DNA from: Hyphomicrobium sp.
GTDB taxonomy: Bacteria; Pseudomonadota; Alphaproteobacteria; Rhizobiales; Hyphomicrobiaceae
DNA length: 18,308 nucleotides
Assembly: GCA_025927515.1 (NCBI GenBank)
Contig: JAICLG010000014.1
Span: forward strand, 1 to 18,308
Direction: 5' to 3'
Below, in pieces: positions 6,748 to 15,462 of this stretch. How positions within the stretch are numbered: position 1 is the stretch's first letter; every line of letters begins with the position of its first letter. The position numbers were made by a program, and so were the translations under genes. Below the pieces are notes generated by a model, which was not told the DNA's origin, made no database searches, and was given only the letters and a program-made list of their open reading frames with translations.

Positions 6748-7716
6748 ATGACCATCAGAGACCGCCTAGATCTCTACCCGCCGATCGCTCCCTACCGCGA
6801 GCATCGACTGCCCGTCAGCGGCGGGCACAGTCTTTACGTCGAGGAATGCGGAAATCCGAACGGCCAGCCGGTGCTGATCGTGCACGGCGGCCCCGGTGGC
6901 GGCTGCAATCCGACGATGCGACGGTTTCATAATCCGGACCTTTATCGGATCGTGCTTTTCGATCAGCGAGGGTGCGGGCGCTCCACGCCTTATGCGTCGC
7001 TTGAAAACAATACCACGCAGGATCTCATCGGGGACATCGAACGCATCCGCAGCGAGCTCGACGTCGATCGCTGGCAGCTATTCGGCGGCTCTTGGGGATC
7101 GACGCTTTCCCTTGCCTATGCCGAAGCACATCCCGAGCGCGTCACCGCACTGATCCTGCGGGGCATCTTCCTGGTCACGAAAGCCGAGCTGAATTGGTTC
7201 TATCAGGACGGGTGCAGTTGGATTTATCCGGAAGCTTTTGCGGAATTTCAGCGGCTCATTCCTGCCGACGAACGCGGCGACATGATCGCCGCGTATTACC
7301 GGCGGCTGACGTCAGATGATTCTGAAACACAGGTCGCGGCGGCGCGAGCCTGGAGTACTTGGGAAGGCACGACGCTGTCGTTGATCCAGGAGCCTGAGCG
7401 TGTCTCGCGGTTTGGCGTCGGTACTTACGCGCTCGCGTTCGCCCGAATCGAAAGCCATTATTTCGTCAATCGCGGTTTCTTCGAGCGGGATGGCGAACTG
7501 CTGCTCAATGCCGAACGTCTCCGAGGCATCCCCGGCGTCATCGTTCATGGCCGCTACGATGTTGTGACACCCGTCAGAAATGCCATTCGGCTGCACCAAG
7601 CCTGGCCCGATGCGGACCTCCGTATTGTCACGGATGCCGGGCACGCGATGACGGAGGCAGGCACCGTGCATGAGCTCATACGGGCGACGCGCAACTATTC
7701 GGCGTATCGGTCCTAA
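6748..7716 (+). CDS. pip: Proline iminopeptidase (prolyl aminopeptidase, alpha/beta hydrolase)
   Basis: 322 residues, the normal size. A cytoplasmic serine peptidase (MEROPS S33) that removes N-terminal proline from peptides. Motifs in order: oxyanion-hole loop HGGPGGG (46-52), DQRGCGRSTP (72-81), nucleophile elbow GGSWGS with S115, the RIESHYF glutamate region (E235) implicated in recognising the substrate amino group, catalytic D271 in HGRYDVVTP, and H299 in DAGHA. The ATG at 6748 is preferred to an in-frame GTG at 6700 because MTIRDRLDLYPPIAPY is the typical N-terminus. It sits 154 bases after the symporter gene and may be transcribed separately. Confidence 0.96.
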   Translation: MTIRDRLDLYPPIAPYREHRLPVSGGHSLYVEECGNPNGQPVLIVHGGPGGGCNPTMRRFHNPDLYRIVLFDQRGCGRSTPYASLENNTTQDLIGDIERIRSELDVDRWQLFGGSWGSTLSLAYAEAHPERVTALILRGIFLVTKAELNWFYQDGCSWIYPEAFAEFQRLIPADERGDMIAAYYRRLTSDDSETQVAAARAWSTWEGTTLSLIQEPERVSRFGVGTYALAFARIESHYFVNRGFFERDGELLLNAERLRGIPGVIVHGRYDVVTPVRNAIRLHQAWPDADLRIVTDAGHAMTEAGTVHELIRATRNYSAYRS

Positions 7717-8031
7717 GCGGGACCAGGCGTTCGCTGGAGTGGGGCTGGATTGTTCGGCGGCGGGCGTTTTTAGCTGGCGGCGTTCGCTTGTCGGGATCTT
7801 TCATGCGGTCGCGGATCTTTTTGTAGACGCTCCCATGCGGGTGTCTGGCTTCCCTTAAACTTCGCGTTGCAAGCGGCTTCGCTGCGATGATCTCAGCGAT
7901 TTGCACACAAGGTGGCGAACCCAGATAACCCGAATTGTCGCCTCTACAAGGTAGCCGGCAGCTCGGCATTGCCCATTTGTATGGCGTCGCCCGCCCAGGT
8001 CTTACGGACGCTTAGACGTCGGCCTCAGATC

Positions 8032-8046
8032 TTAACGCCGTATTTA
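8032..8046 (+). promoter_or_regulatory. Possible CtrA binding site
   Basis: TTAACGCCGTATTTA matches the alphaproteobacterial CtrA consensus TTAA-N7-TTAA at 7 of 8 defined positions. It lies about 150 bases before the start of a PodJ-like gene; podJ is under cell-cycle control in Caulobacter. A single near-match can occur by chance. Confidence 0.3.
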
Positions 8047-8100
8047 CTGCAATTCTCCAACGTGCCTGGAGCTGATTTGTGCTGCGTCCGAACGAAGAAC

Positions 8101-8113
8101 CGCGATTATCGCG
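8101..8113. promoter_or_regulatory. Perfect 13-bp inverted repeat, possible operator
   Basis: CGCGATTATCGCG is a perfect palindrome around a central T, about 84 bases upstream of the Sel1-repeat gene start. It could be a binding site for a dimeric regulator or a small hairpin in the leader; no factor is assigned. Confidence 0.3.
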
Positions 8114-8196
8114 TGGCACGGACGATTTTCGATGTCCCTCCCGCCGATGCCGCTCCTGCGCCCGGACTGCCAGCATCGCGCCGTCTTGAGGGATAC

Positions 8197-10956
8197 ATGT
8201 CGAATCCGGAATTGAGTTCAAACGACGATCTCGGCGGTTCTCCCGAAGCTTCCGGTGGTGAGGACGGCCACGACGAATTGAAGCTTCTGATCGACGCCAT
8301 AGCCGAGCAGCTTACGGACGCTGATCGACGGCACGCCGCTACGCTCGGCGAAATGCGGAGCCGCATTGCAAACATGGGCCGCGAGACGGAAACCCTCAGA
8401 CATCACGTCCCGACGCAATTCACTTCTGCTTTCGATCTCATCGAATCGGGCGTTGCTGAACTCGCCAAACGTCTAGCCTCGGCGGATTCAGCCACGGTGT
8501 CGAAGTCGGCGAGCGAACGTGCGGGCGAAGCCCATATGCAATCGGAAGCGGGTGAAATTACTTCCGGCTCGCCTTCGCCGGACGATTCAGAAGAAGGTTC
8601 AGGTCCGTGGGATCGCGAGGCGGCCGAGGCCCTCACCAGACTTTATGAATCGGCTGTCGCCAATTTTGCTGCCGCTTCCTCAAGCGCCTCCGCCGCAGGA
8701 GCATCGGCGCGGGCCACGGGGATTGATCAGCTCTGGCTTGACAATCGCTTTGCCGAAATTGCGAAGGGTATCGAGCAGTCGCTGGCCGAGATCCGGCCCG
8801 ATCGAGGCTTCAATACGCTTGGCCAACGGCTCGACCAATTCGAGCAACAGTTCGTCAAAATGTTCGAAGGCATTGCAACGCGGGCCGACTTCGAAGCAGT
8901 GCATCTGATCGAGTCGCACGTCGGCGAAGTCGTCAACCATCTGGTTCAGACCCAAGACCAGCTGTCTCGACTCAATGTCATTGAAGCGCAGCTTGCGAGC
9001 ATTACGCGCAGCTTGGCTGAGGCGCAAAGTGGCTCCGCTTCGGTCTTGCAGCAACAATCTCCTGCGCCGCAAGCCGTCGATATTGGAGCGATTGCGCGCG
9101 AAGCGGCCGAGCATACGGCGATGCGTTTCGCCGAAATGGCACCTCTCTCCGGAGATCCGGTCAGGGAACTCCGTCCGCTTCTCGAACGGATGATCTCGGA
9201 AAGGCAGCACGGCGAAGAAAACACCGTGGCTTTGCTCGATACCTTGCAGCAGGCGATGATCAGGCTGCTCGATCGCGTCGATGCGATCGAAATTCGGCAG
9301 TATCATCATAACGCGTCTGCCCATCGGGGGCCGTACGACTACGAAGCGCGGCGTGAGATCGACCCGCAGATCGAGGCCGAGGGGAATGTTTCCGATGCCT
9401 ATGATCGTGGCGAACCGGCTTCCAATGAGTATGTGGTCGAAGATGCACCGGTGAACCGGTACGCTCAGTCCTATGACGTTGAGCGGCCAAGCGAAGCGAA
9501 GCAACCAAGCCAACGCAGCAACGAACAGCTACGTCAGGATTACGTCGCTGAAGCCAGGCGCGCGAAGATGCGTCTTGAAGCGGCTGCTGCCGAGGATGAA
9601 ATCGTCGTGACCTCGCCGTCGGAAAGCGGCGCATTTTCCATGTCGTCCTCGGATGCCGTCCGGGGACCGCATGGCAGCAAGCCGATACGTCCGGCGGCTG
9701 GGCGCTCAAAAGCTTCAGGTCCTTCGGGGCCGTCGCCACGTCTCGTGATTCTTGCGGTCGCCGCGTTGTTGGCGCTGGGCGGACTTTGGTACACGCTCGG
9801 TGGAGAGGCTCCCAAACCTACCGTTGGGCCATCGTCCTCGTTGGTACCCAAGGCGGGGCAGGCGGTCACATCTACGGCGGAAACGACGGGAAATAGTGGC
9901 GAAGCGCAGCCAACGGAGCAGCCCGGCACAAAGAATATGAGCACGCAGCCATCGCCCGCTACCGGACCTCGTGGCGATGCGACGCCGCAAAGCGACGGGC
10001 GGGGGAAAGTCATTCACAGCACCTTCAACGGATCTAAGACGACGCTGCCAATGCTCGGCGTCGCCGTAGATCTCAGCGAACCGGTGACTGAAGCGAGCAT
10101 GAAACGGGCCGAGCGCCATGAGGCCATGGCGGCGATTTCAGGTAAGCTCGGAGACGCAGCGGCGCGCGAAAGCAACCCGGCTTTGGTGCCTGCTTCAATC
10201 GTTCCGACTGAAGCCGAGACCGAGGGTTCAGACGTTCCAAGTTCGCCCACGCCTGCTCCCCGCGTCGTATCAAGCACGGGGGCGCTCGACTTGCCGCCGG
10301 CAACGGTCGGTCCCCTGTCGCTTCGCCTCGCAGCGGCCAAGGGCGACCCGTCGGCGGAATTCGAGGTCGGCGCCCGTCTGGCTGAGGGCAACGGAACGCC
10401 TCAGAACTTCAAGGAAGCGGCGAAGTGGTACACGCGCTCGGCGGATCGCGGTTTCGCTCCGGCCGAATATCGTCTGGGTGCGCTTTATGAACGGGGTCTC
10501 GGTCTGAAACCCGATCGCACTCTTGCGGCGGCGTGGTACCGGCGCGCCGCCAATCAAGGCAACGTAAAAGCCATGCATAATCTCGCGGTGCTCAGCGCCA
10601 ATCAGACCGATCAGTCGCCGGACTACACGACCGCGGCGCAATGGTTCGAACAGGCTGCCAGCCGCGGGCTCGCGGACAGCGAGTTCAATCTGGCGATTCT
10701 TTATGAGAACGGCCTTGGTGTTAAGCGCGATCTGAAGCAAGCCTACATGTGGATTTCATTGGCTGCTCAAAGCAAAGATGCCGACGCGGTACGGCGCCGG
10801 GACATCCTGCGCGGCAAGCTGACCGCCGACGAGATCGCTGCAGCCGAGCGGATGATCTCGGCGTGGAAGCCGATACCGGTTGATCGCGCCGTCAATGATG
10901 CTCGCGTCGCGGGCCAGGAGTGGCAGAAGAACCCGAAGAACGGCATCCCCGGATAG
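8197..10956 (+). CDS. PodJ-like membrane protein with C-terminal Sel1 repeats
   Basis: 919 residues from ATG 8197, which has GAGGG a few bases upstream and begins MSNPELSSND. Layout: a long acidic, Ala/Ser/Glu-rich cytoplasmic region with helical or coiled-coil stretches (for example RLDQFEQQFVKMFEGIATRA and LSRLNVIEAQLASITRSLAEA); one transmembrane segment near residue 515-535 (LVILAVAALLALGGLWYTLG) preceded by basic residues; a Pro/Ser/Thr-rich linker of about 170 residues; then four Sel1-type TPR-like repeats (about 708-880, with AEFEVGARLAEG, AEYRLGALYERGLG and SEFNLAILYENGLG). This bitopic layout matches PodJ/PodJL polarity factors, which organise the cell pole, but no peptidoglycan-binding domain follows the Sel1 repeats. 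A role in polar organisation is inference from architecture. It converges with pdeM. Confidence 0.85.
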   Translation: MSNPELSSNDDLGGSPEASGGEDGHDELKLLIDAIAEQLTDADRRHAATLGEMRSRIANMGRETETLRHHVPTQFTSAFDLIESGVAELAKRLASADSATVSKSASERAGEAHMQSEAGEITSGSPSPDDSEEGSGPWDREAAEALTRLYESAVANFAAASSSASAAGASARATGIDQLWLDNRFAEIAKGIEQSLAEIRPDRGFNTLGQRLDQFEQQFVKMFEGIATRADFEAVHLIESHVGEVVNHLVQTQDQLSRLNVIEAQLASITRSLAEAQSGSASVLQQQSPAPQAVDIGAIAREAAEHTAMRFAEMAPLSGDPVRELRPLLERMISERQHGEENTVALLDTLQQAMIRLLDRVDAIEIRQYHHNASAHRGPYDYEARREIDPQIEAEGNVSDAYDRGEPASNEYVVEDAPVNRYAQSYDVERPSEAKQPSQRSNEQLRQDYVAEARRAKMRLEAAAAEDEIVVTSPSESGAFSMSSSDAVRGPHGSKPIRPAAGRSKASGPSGPSPRLVILAVAALLALGGLWYTLGGEAPKPTVGPSSSLVPKAGQAVTSTAETTGNSGEAQPTEQPGTKNMSTQPSPATGPRGDATPQSDGRGKVIHSTFNGSKTTLPMLGVAVDLSEPVTEASMKRAERHEAMAAISGKLGDAAARESNPALVPASIVPTEAETEGSDVPSSPTPAPRVVSSTGALDLPPATVGPLSLRLAAAKGDPSAEFEVGARLAEGNGTPQNFKEAAKWYTRSADRGFAPAEYRLGALYERGLGLKPDRTLAAAWYRRAANQGNVKAMHNLAVLSANQTDQSPDYTTAAQWFEQAASRGLADSEFNLAILYENGLGVKRDLKQAYMWISLAAQSKDADAVRRRDILRGKLTADEIAAAERMISAWKPIPVDRAVNDARVAGQEWQKNPKNGIPG

Positions 10957-10997
10957 GTCTAACCGCGACGTAGCTTTTCCAGGCGGTATAAAGTCTC

Positions 10998-11720
10998 TCA
11001 ATCGTCCTTGAGGAGGCGCGGCGCGACGGGATAGAGCCCTTCGTGACCGAGCATCCACACCGCAAGCCCATCCATCCCAAATAGCGGTTCGAACGCCAAG
11101 TCGAGAATATTCAGACCGCCCGCGTAAGCGCCGAACGCCGGGAGCACGAGCCGCAAGCCGTTGCCGACAAAGCAGGGACGGCGCAATGACGTTCCATGCA
11201 GCACGAGCCGGGCAGCGGGATGGAAATGTCCGGCGATTTCGTGCGTCACAGCGCCAGCGCGCGGCTCATGACGGAGGGCGATGCCTTCGACGACGATCTC
11301 GGGCAGGACGTAGCCCGCGAGTGCGCGGTCTATTTTCGGATCGTGATTGCCCGTAATCCAGATCCAGTCGCGATCCTCCTGCAGCATATGCAGGCTCTCG
11401 ATGTCGTTTGCATCCATGCGCGCCGCACCATCGGGATCGTGCAGGCTATCGCCGAGCGAGATGACGGTCTCGGGATCGTACCGGTCGATCATCGCGGCGA
11501 GCTTCGCGAGGGTTTCGCGCGTGTCGTAGGGCGGCAGCATTTGCCCGCGGGCTGCGAAGGCCGAACCCTTTTCGAGATGCAGGTCGGCGACGATCAGCGC
11601 TCTTTCCGCGGGCCAGTAAAGCGCGCCCGACTTGTGCGCCAGGAACGACTTACCGCAGATCGACACGTGTTGATCGGCAAAATCATCGAGCCCGATACGT
11701 TCCGGCTTCAGCATGCCCAT
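10998..11720 (-). CDS. pdeM: Ligase-associated DNA damage response endonuclease PdeM (metallophosphoesterase)
   Basis: 240 residues of the calcineurin-like metallophosphoesterase fold. All metal-binding motifs are present in order: VADLHLEKG (D46, H48), SLGDSLHD (D91, H94, D95), ITGNHDP (N125, H126, D127) and AGHFHP (H165, H167). The size and the genomic pairing with the DEXH helicase immediately upstream identify it as the PdeM of the ligase-associated damage-response cassette, thought to act in a DNA strand-break repair pathway with an ATP-dependent ligase and an exonuclease. Its ATG lies 2 bases after the helicase stop, so translation is probably coupled; a second ATG (11714) is two codons in. 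The ligase and exonuclease genes are not in the window. Confidence 0.93.
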   Translation of the reverse strand: MGMLKPERIGLDDFADQHVSICGKSFLAHKSGALYWPAERALIVADLHLEKGSAFAARGQMLPPYDTRETLAKLAAMIDRYDPETVISLGDSLHDPDGAARMDANDIESLHMLQEDRDWIWITGNHDPKIDRALAGYVLPEIVVEGIALRHEPRAGAVTHEIAGHFHPAARLVLHGTSLRRPCFVGNGLRLVLPAFGAYAGGLNILDLAFEPLFGMDGLAVWMLGHEGLYPVAPRLLKDD

Positions 11721-11722
11721 GC

Positions 11723-14269
11723 TCAGGAATCCCCCATCGCGTCTTGGACGAGAACATCCGCGGCTTCGCGCAGCAATGCGTCGCGAGCGTGGCCGGCAAC
11801 GACTTCGCGGCCGATCTCAAGAAGCACCGGAACGGACAAGGGCGAAACCCGTGACAAGGATTGATGCCTGATTCGGTTCTTGACGCGCGCCAGAAAGTCG
11901 CCAAGCCGCCTGATGTCCAGGAGCCCTGTTGCCGCGTCGGCCCATGCCGCTTCGAGGAGCAGGTGGTCCGGATCGTGGCGGCGCAAGACGTCGTAGATAA
12001 GGTCGGTCGACATCGTAACCTGCCGACCCGATTTGACCTTGCCAGGATGGCGGCGCTCGATCAGCCCGGCGATGACGGCCGCCAAGCGAAACGTCCGCTT
12101 CATCAAGTTGCTTTCCGCGAGCCAAGCGTCCAGGTCGTCGCCCAGCATGTCCTCGTCGAAAAGGTCGGCCAAAGATAGTTTGCCCTCGGATATGAGCGCG
12201 GAAATATCACCCAATCCCCAGAGCGCGAGGGCGTAGTCGTTGGCGACGAAGCCGAGCGGTTGCGCGCCAGCGCGATGAAGGCGGCGTGTCAGGAGCATGC
12301 CGAGTGTCTGATGGGCGAGGCGGCCTTCAAACGGATAGGCGACGAGGAAGTGGCGTCCGGCGCGTGGAAACGTCTCGACGAGAACTTCGTCGCTCGCGGG
12401 AAGCACGGATCTTTCGCTTTGCAGTTCCAGCCAATGGGCGACGGCTGGCGGTAGTCCCGGCCAATCGCCAGGATTGGAGAGCATCGCTCTGACCCGAGCG
12501 GCGAGATGCGTCGAGAGCGGAAACTTGTTGCCGCCGTAGCTCGGCACCATCGGATCTTCCGATGACGCTCGCGAAACGAAGACTTCGGTATCGCGCATGC
12601 CTTCGAAGCGAAGAACTTCGCCCGCGAAGACGAAGGTTGCGCCCGGCGGCAACTGCTCTGCGAAATATTCATCGATCTCGCCAAGGACGCGGCCGCCTTG
12701 TCGTGCGCGGCCAGCGCTCCGGCGCGCCGAGACGAGGCGCACCTTGAGCATCGGGGAATCGACGATCGTCCCGACGTTCAAGCGGTATTGCTGCGCGATG
12801 CGCGGATTGGAAACGCGCAGCTTGCCGCCGTCAGAGGGTTTGAGCTTGGCGAACCGTTCGTAATTCCTGAGTGCGTAGCCGCCGGTGGAGACGAAGTCGA
12901 TGGCGCGGTCGAATTGATTTCGGCTCAGCCCGGCATAGGGCAGGGCGGAACGAACTTCTGTGAACAGATCGGTTGGATCGAAAGGCGCCTGGCACGCCAT
13001 GCCGAGAATGTGCTGCGCGAGGACGTCGAGTGCTCCGGAGCGGGAGAGGACGGCATCCTGCGCGCCGGCTTCGGCCGCTTGCTGGGCTGCACGGCATTCC
13101 AGAACCTCGAACCTGTTTCCTGGCACGAGGATACCGCGCGAGGGTTCATCCATGCGGTGGTTGGATCGGCCGATCCGCTGCAGGAACCGGCTTGCGCCTT
13201 TCGGGGCGCCGAGATGGATCACGAGATCCACGTCGCCCCAGTCGATGCCAAGATCGAGCGTCGATGTCGCGACGACGGCCCGGAGCTTGCCCGCGGCCAT
13301 CGCTGCCTCGACCTTCCGGCGCTGAAGCGTGTCGAGCGAGCCATGATGCAGACCGATGGGAAGGTTGTCGTCGTTGATCCGCCAAAGCTCCTGAAACGCG
13401 ACTTCGGCCTGCAGGCGCGCATTGACGAAGACCAGCGTCAGCTTGTGAGCGCGAATGGCATCGTAGACTTCGCGCATTGCGTAGCGTGCGGTGTGGCTCG
13501 ACCAGGGAATTTCATCCTCGACTTCAAGGATGCTGATTTCCGGTTTGGCGCCGCCTTCGACGGTCACGAGATCGGCGAGGTGCGTCACCCTATCCGGATC
13601 GGTTTGCGGCATCAGATAGCCGCGCAATTCGCTCGGGCGCGCAACGGTTGCTGAGAGACCGACCATCATCGCATCCGGTGTAATTGTGCGCAGCCGCGCG
13701 AGGTCGAGCGCGAGAAGATCGCCGCGTTTGGACGGGGCGAGAGCGTGCAATTCGTCGAGGATGATGGTGTCGAGATCTGCGAAAAGATGCGGCGCATCGG
13801 GATGACTAAGAAGAAGCGCGACCTGCTCGGGCGTCGTCAGCAGGATCTGGGGCGGCTTGACGCGCTGGCGTTGGCGGCGCGCGATCGACGTATCGCCCGT
13901 CCGCGTCTCGGTGCGGATGCCCAAGCCCATTTCTTCAATGGGTTCGATGAGGTTTCGTGCCACGTCCGTCGCGAGTGCCTTGAGGGGCGATATGTAGAGC
14001 GTAAAAAGCCCTGCGCCCTTCTTTTGCTGTTTGCCGCTGCCGAGAGCGACGAGACTCGGGAGAAATCCCGCGAGCGTTTTGCCCGCGCCGGTCGGTGCGA
14101 TGAGCAGGGTCGAGCGACGTTGCTGTGCAGCTTTCAGCAGCGCCAATTGGTGGGCGCGAGGCTTCCAGCGACGGCGCGCGAACCATGCCGAGATTTCCGG
14201 CGGCAGTACCGGTTCCGAGTGCGTCGGGGTTCGCCGCTTCTTTGTGTTCTTTGGCGTTGTGAGCGTCAT
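11723..14269 (-). CDS. Ligase-associated DNA damage response DEXH-box helicase (Lhr-like)
   Basis: 848 residues, a superfamily 2 helicase of the Lhr-related, ligase-associated group. Motifs: Q-like HQLALLKA (40-47), Walker A APTGAGKT (58-65), DELH box (172-175), SAT (206-208), TSTLDLGIDWG before motif V, and QRIGRSNHR (364-372). The roughly 450 C-terminal residues include the winged-helix and DEAD-associated regions found in Lhr-type proteins. It should translocate on DNA using ATP and work with PdeM in repair. It starts 104 bases after pyrD ends on the same strand; no strong ribosome binding site precedes ATG 14269, and a symmetric AAGGAA-T-TTCCTT element sits about 10 bases upstream. Long open frames on the opposite strand here are codon-bias shadows. 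Confidence 0.94.
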   Translation of the reverse strand: MTLTTPKNTKKRRTPTHSEPVLPPEISAWFARRRWKPRAHQLALLKAAQQRRSTLLIAPTGAGKTLAGFLPSLVALGSGKQQKKGAGLFTLYISPLKALATDVARNLIEPIEEMGLGIRTETRTGDTSIARRQRQRVKPPQILLTTPEQVALLLSHPDAPHLFADLDTIILDELHALAPSKRGDLLALDLARLRTITPDAMMVGLSATVARPSELRGYLMPQTDPDRVTHLADLVTVEGGAKPEISILEVEDEIPWSSHTARYAMREVYDAIRAHKLTLVFVNARLQAEVAFQELWRINDDNLPIGLHHGSLDTLQRRKVEAAMAAGKLRAVVATSTLDLGIDWGDVDLVIHLGAPKGASRFLQRIGRSNHRMDEPSRGILVPGNRFEVLECRAAQQAAEAGAQDAVLSRSGALDVLAQHILGMACQAPFDPTDLFTEVRSALPYAGLSRNQFDRAIDFVSTGGYALRNYERFAKLKPSDGGKLRVSNPRIAQQYRLNVGTIVDSPMLKVRLVSARRSAGRARQGGRVLGEIDEYFAEQLPPGATFVFAGEVLRFEGMRDTEVFVSRASSEDPMVPSYGGNKFPLSTHLAARVRAMLSNPGDWPGLPPAVAHWLELQSERSVLPASDEVLVETFPRAGRHFLVAYPFEGRLAHQTLGMLLTRRLHRAGAQPLGFVANDYALALWGLGDISALISEGKLSLADLFDEDMLGDDLDAWLAESNLMKRTFRLAAVIAGLIERRHPGKVKSGRQVTMSTDLIYDVLRRHDPDHLLLEAAWADAATGLLDIRRLGDFLARVKNRIRHQSLSRVSPLSVPVLLEIGREVVAGHARDALLREAADVLVQDAMGDS

Positions 14270-14278
14270 GCTCGACAG

Positions 14279-14291
14279 AAGGAATTTCCTT
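14279..14291. promoter_or_regulatory. Symmetric AAGGAA-T-TTCCTT element before the helicase gene
   Basis: AAGGAATTTCCTT is a 13-bp inverted repeat 10 bases upstream of the helicase start codon (14269). It overlaps the place where a ribosome binding site would be, and its AAGGA could take part in initiation or be masked in a small hairpin. It does not match the alphaproteobacterial LexA box. Confidence 0.3.
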
Positions 14292-14373
14292 GGCGCCCCG
14301 CTTCATGCGGGCGGCGTCGACCGTGGTAGGCGTTCGCGCCGGCTAACGCAACGGACGCATGCCGAGATTGCGC

Positions 14374-15462
14374 TCAGAACGGCAGCGACGCCCATTCGCT
14401 GGCTTTCAGCCCACGTAACGCGACAAGGTTCGCCTTTCCCCGCCGCCTGATCTCGCGAGTGAGATGCGCTTTGATTTCGCCGATAAGTCCCGGTCCAGCG
14501 TAGACCAGCCCAGTATAGAGCTGCAGCAGGGTGGCGCCGGCTTCGATTTTTTGCAGGGCCGTTTCGCCGCTGTCGATGCCGCCGATGCCGATGAGCGGGA
14601 TCTTGCCCTCTGTCGCTTGGAATACGCGGGCCAACATGATTGTCGAGCGGCGGAACAGTGGCCGCCCGGATAGGCCACCACTTTCTTTTGCTTTGGCGTC
14701 CTTCAGGCCATCACGTGCGAGAGTCGTGTTCGAGACGGCGATACCGTCGACGGCGTGCGCGAGAAGGCGCTCGCAGATTGGCGTTATGTCTTCAGCAGCA
14801 ATATCCGGCGCGATCTTGACGATGATGGGTCTTTTCGGCTCTCCCATTGCGGCGCGGCGTTCGCGGGCTTCCATGACGCGCGAGAGCAGCTCATCGAGAG
14901 CCGCAGGCGCTTGCAGATCGCGGAGGCCCGGCGTGTTGGGCGAGGATATATTGACGGTGAAGTAACTTGCCGTCGCGGTAAAGGTGTCGATGCCTGCCAC
15001 GTAATCGCCGGTGCGGTCAGAGCTGTCTTTGTTCGCGCCGATGTTGACTCCGACGATGCCGTTGCGGCCCTTTCGCGCTTCGAGACGCGCGAGCGCGGCC
15101 GCGTGCCCTCCGTTGTTGAAGCCGAGGCGATTGATCAGGCCGTGGTCTTCGATAAGACGAAAAATGCGCGGCTTGGGATTGCCGGATTGTGGCCGTGGCG
15201 TCACCGTTCCGATCTCGGCGAAGCCGCAACCCATGGAAAGCAGCGCATCGGGAACGCGCGCATCCTTGTCGTAACCTGCCGCTACGCCGACGGGGTTCGG
15301 GAATTCGAGACCGAACACCTGTTGCCGAAGAATTGGATCATCGCTGCCAAGCTGGCGCGGATGAACGCCGCATTCAAGCGATTTCAGCGTTGCCTCGTGG
15401 GCATCCTCGGGGTTAAGCGCGAACAGCGCTGGGCGCGCCAAACGGTATAACGTGCTCAACAT
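14374..15462 (-). CDS. pyrD: Dihydroorotate dehydrogenase (quinone), class 2
   Basis: 362 residues from ATG 15462 (a GTG at 15471 is an alternative start). An FMN enzyme at the inner membrane that oxidises dihydroorotate to orotate in pyrimidine synthesis and passes electrons to quinone. Class 2 features: the N-terminal hydrophobic extension (MLSTLYRLARPALFALNPEDAHE), PVGVAAGYDKDA, FRLIEDHGLINRLGFNNGG (about 101-119), and NISSPNTPGLR (171-181), whose S174 aligns with the catalytic serine of class 2 enzymes rather than the class 1 cysteine. Also present are VKIAPD, SNTTLARDG, IGIGGIDSGETALQKIEAGA and QLYTGLVYAGP. Its ATG overlaps the end of the DUF952 gene by 7 bases, indicating translational coupling. 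Confidence 0.97.
   Translation of the reverse strand: MLSTLYRLARPALFALNPEDAHEATLKSLECGVHPRQLGSDDPILRQQVFGLEFPNPVGVAAGYDKDARVPDALLSMGCGFAEIGTVTPRPQSGNPKPRIFRLIEDHGLINRLGFNNGGHAAALARLEARKGRNGIVGVNIGANKDSSDRTGDYVAGIDTFTATASYFTVNISSPNTPGLRDLQAPAALDELLSRVMEARERRAAMGEPKRPIIVKIAPDIAAEDITPICERLLAHAVDGIAVSNTTLARDGLKDAKAKESGGLSGRPLFRRSTIMLARVFQATEGKIPLIGIGGIDSGETALQKIEAGATLLQLYTGLVYAGPGLIGEIKAHLTREIRRRGKANLVALRGLKASEWASLPF

Larger units (their letters stand above)
7717..8196. other. 480-base stretch without a confident gene, upstream of the Sel1-repeat gene
   Basis: The frame of the downstream gene stays open from 7912, but the residues in that extension are not domain-like and no ribosome binding site supports an earlier start. 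Visible elements are a weak 5-bp stem at the end of pip (GGTCC 7709-7713, GGACC 7720-7724), a short inverted repeat TCGCTG/CAGCGA (7879-7899), a CtrA-like TTAA-N7-TTTA (8032-8046) and a perfect 13-bp inverted repeat (8101-8113). It probably holds the promoter and a long leader of the Sel1-repeat gene. Confidence 0.5.

Noticed and set aside
7912..8196. N-terminal extension of the Sel1-repeat protein to a start at 7912
   Set aside because: The 95 extra residues are rich in Cys, Arg and Pro with no domain, whereas ATG 8197 has a good GAGGG ribosome binding site.
8680..9513. 277-residue open frame on the minus strand opposite the Sel1-repeat gene
   Set aside because: No domain and no ribosome binding site support; shadow of the plus-strand gene.
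12698..13654. 318-residue open frame on the plus strand opposite the helicase
   Set aside because: It overlaps fully with the motif-complete helicase, has no recognisable domain and is explained by high-GC codon bias.
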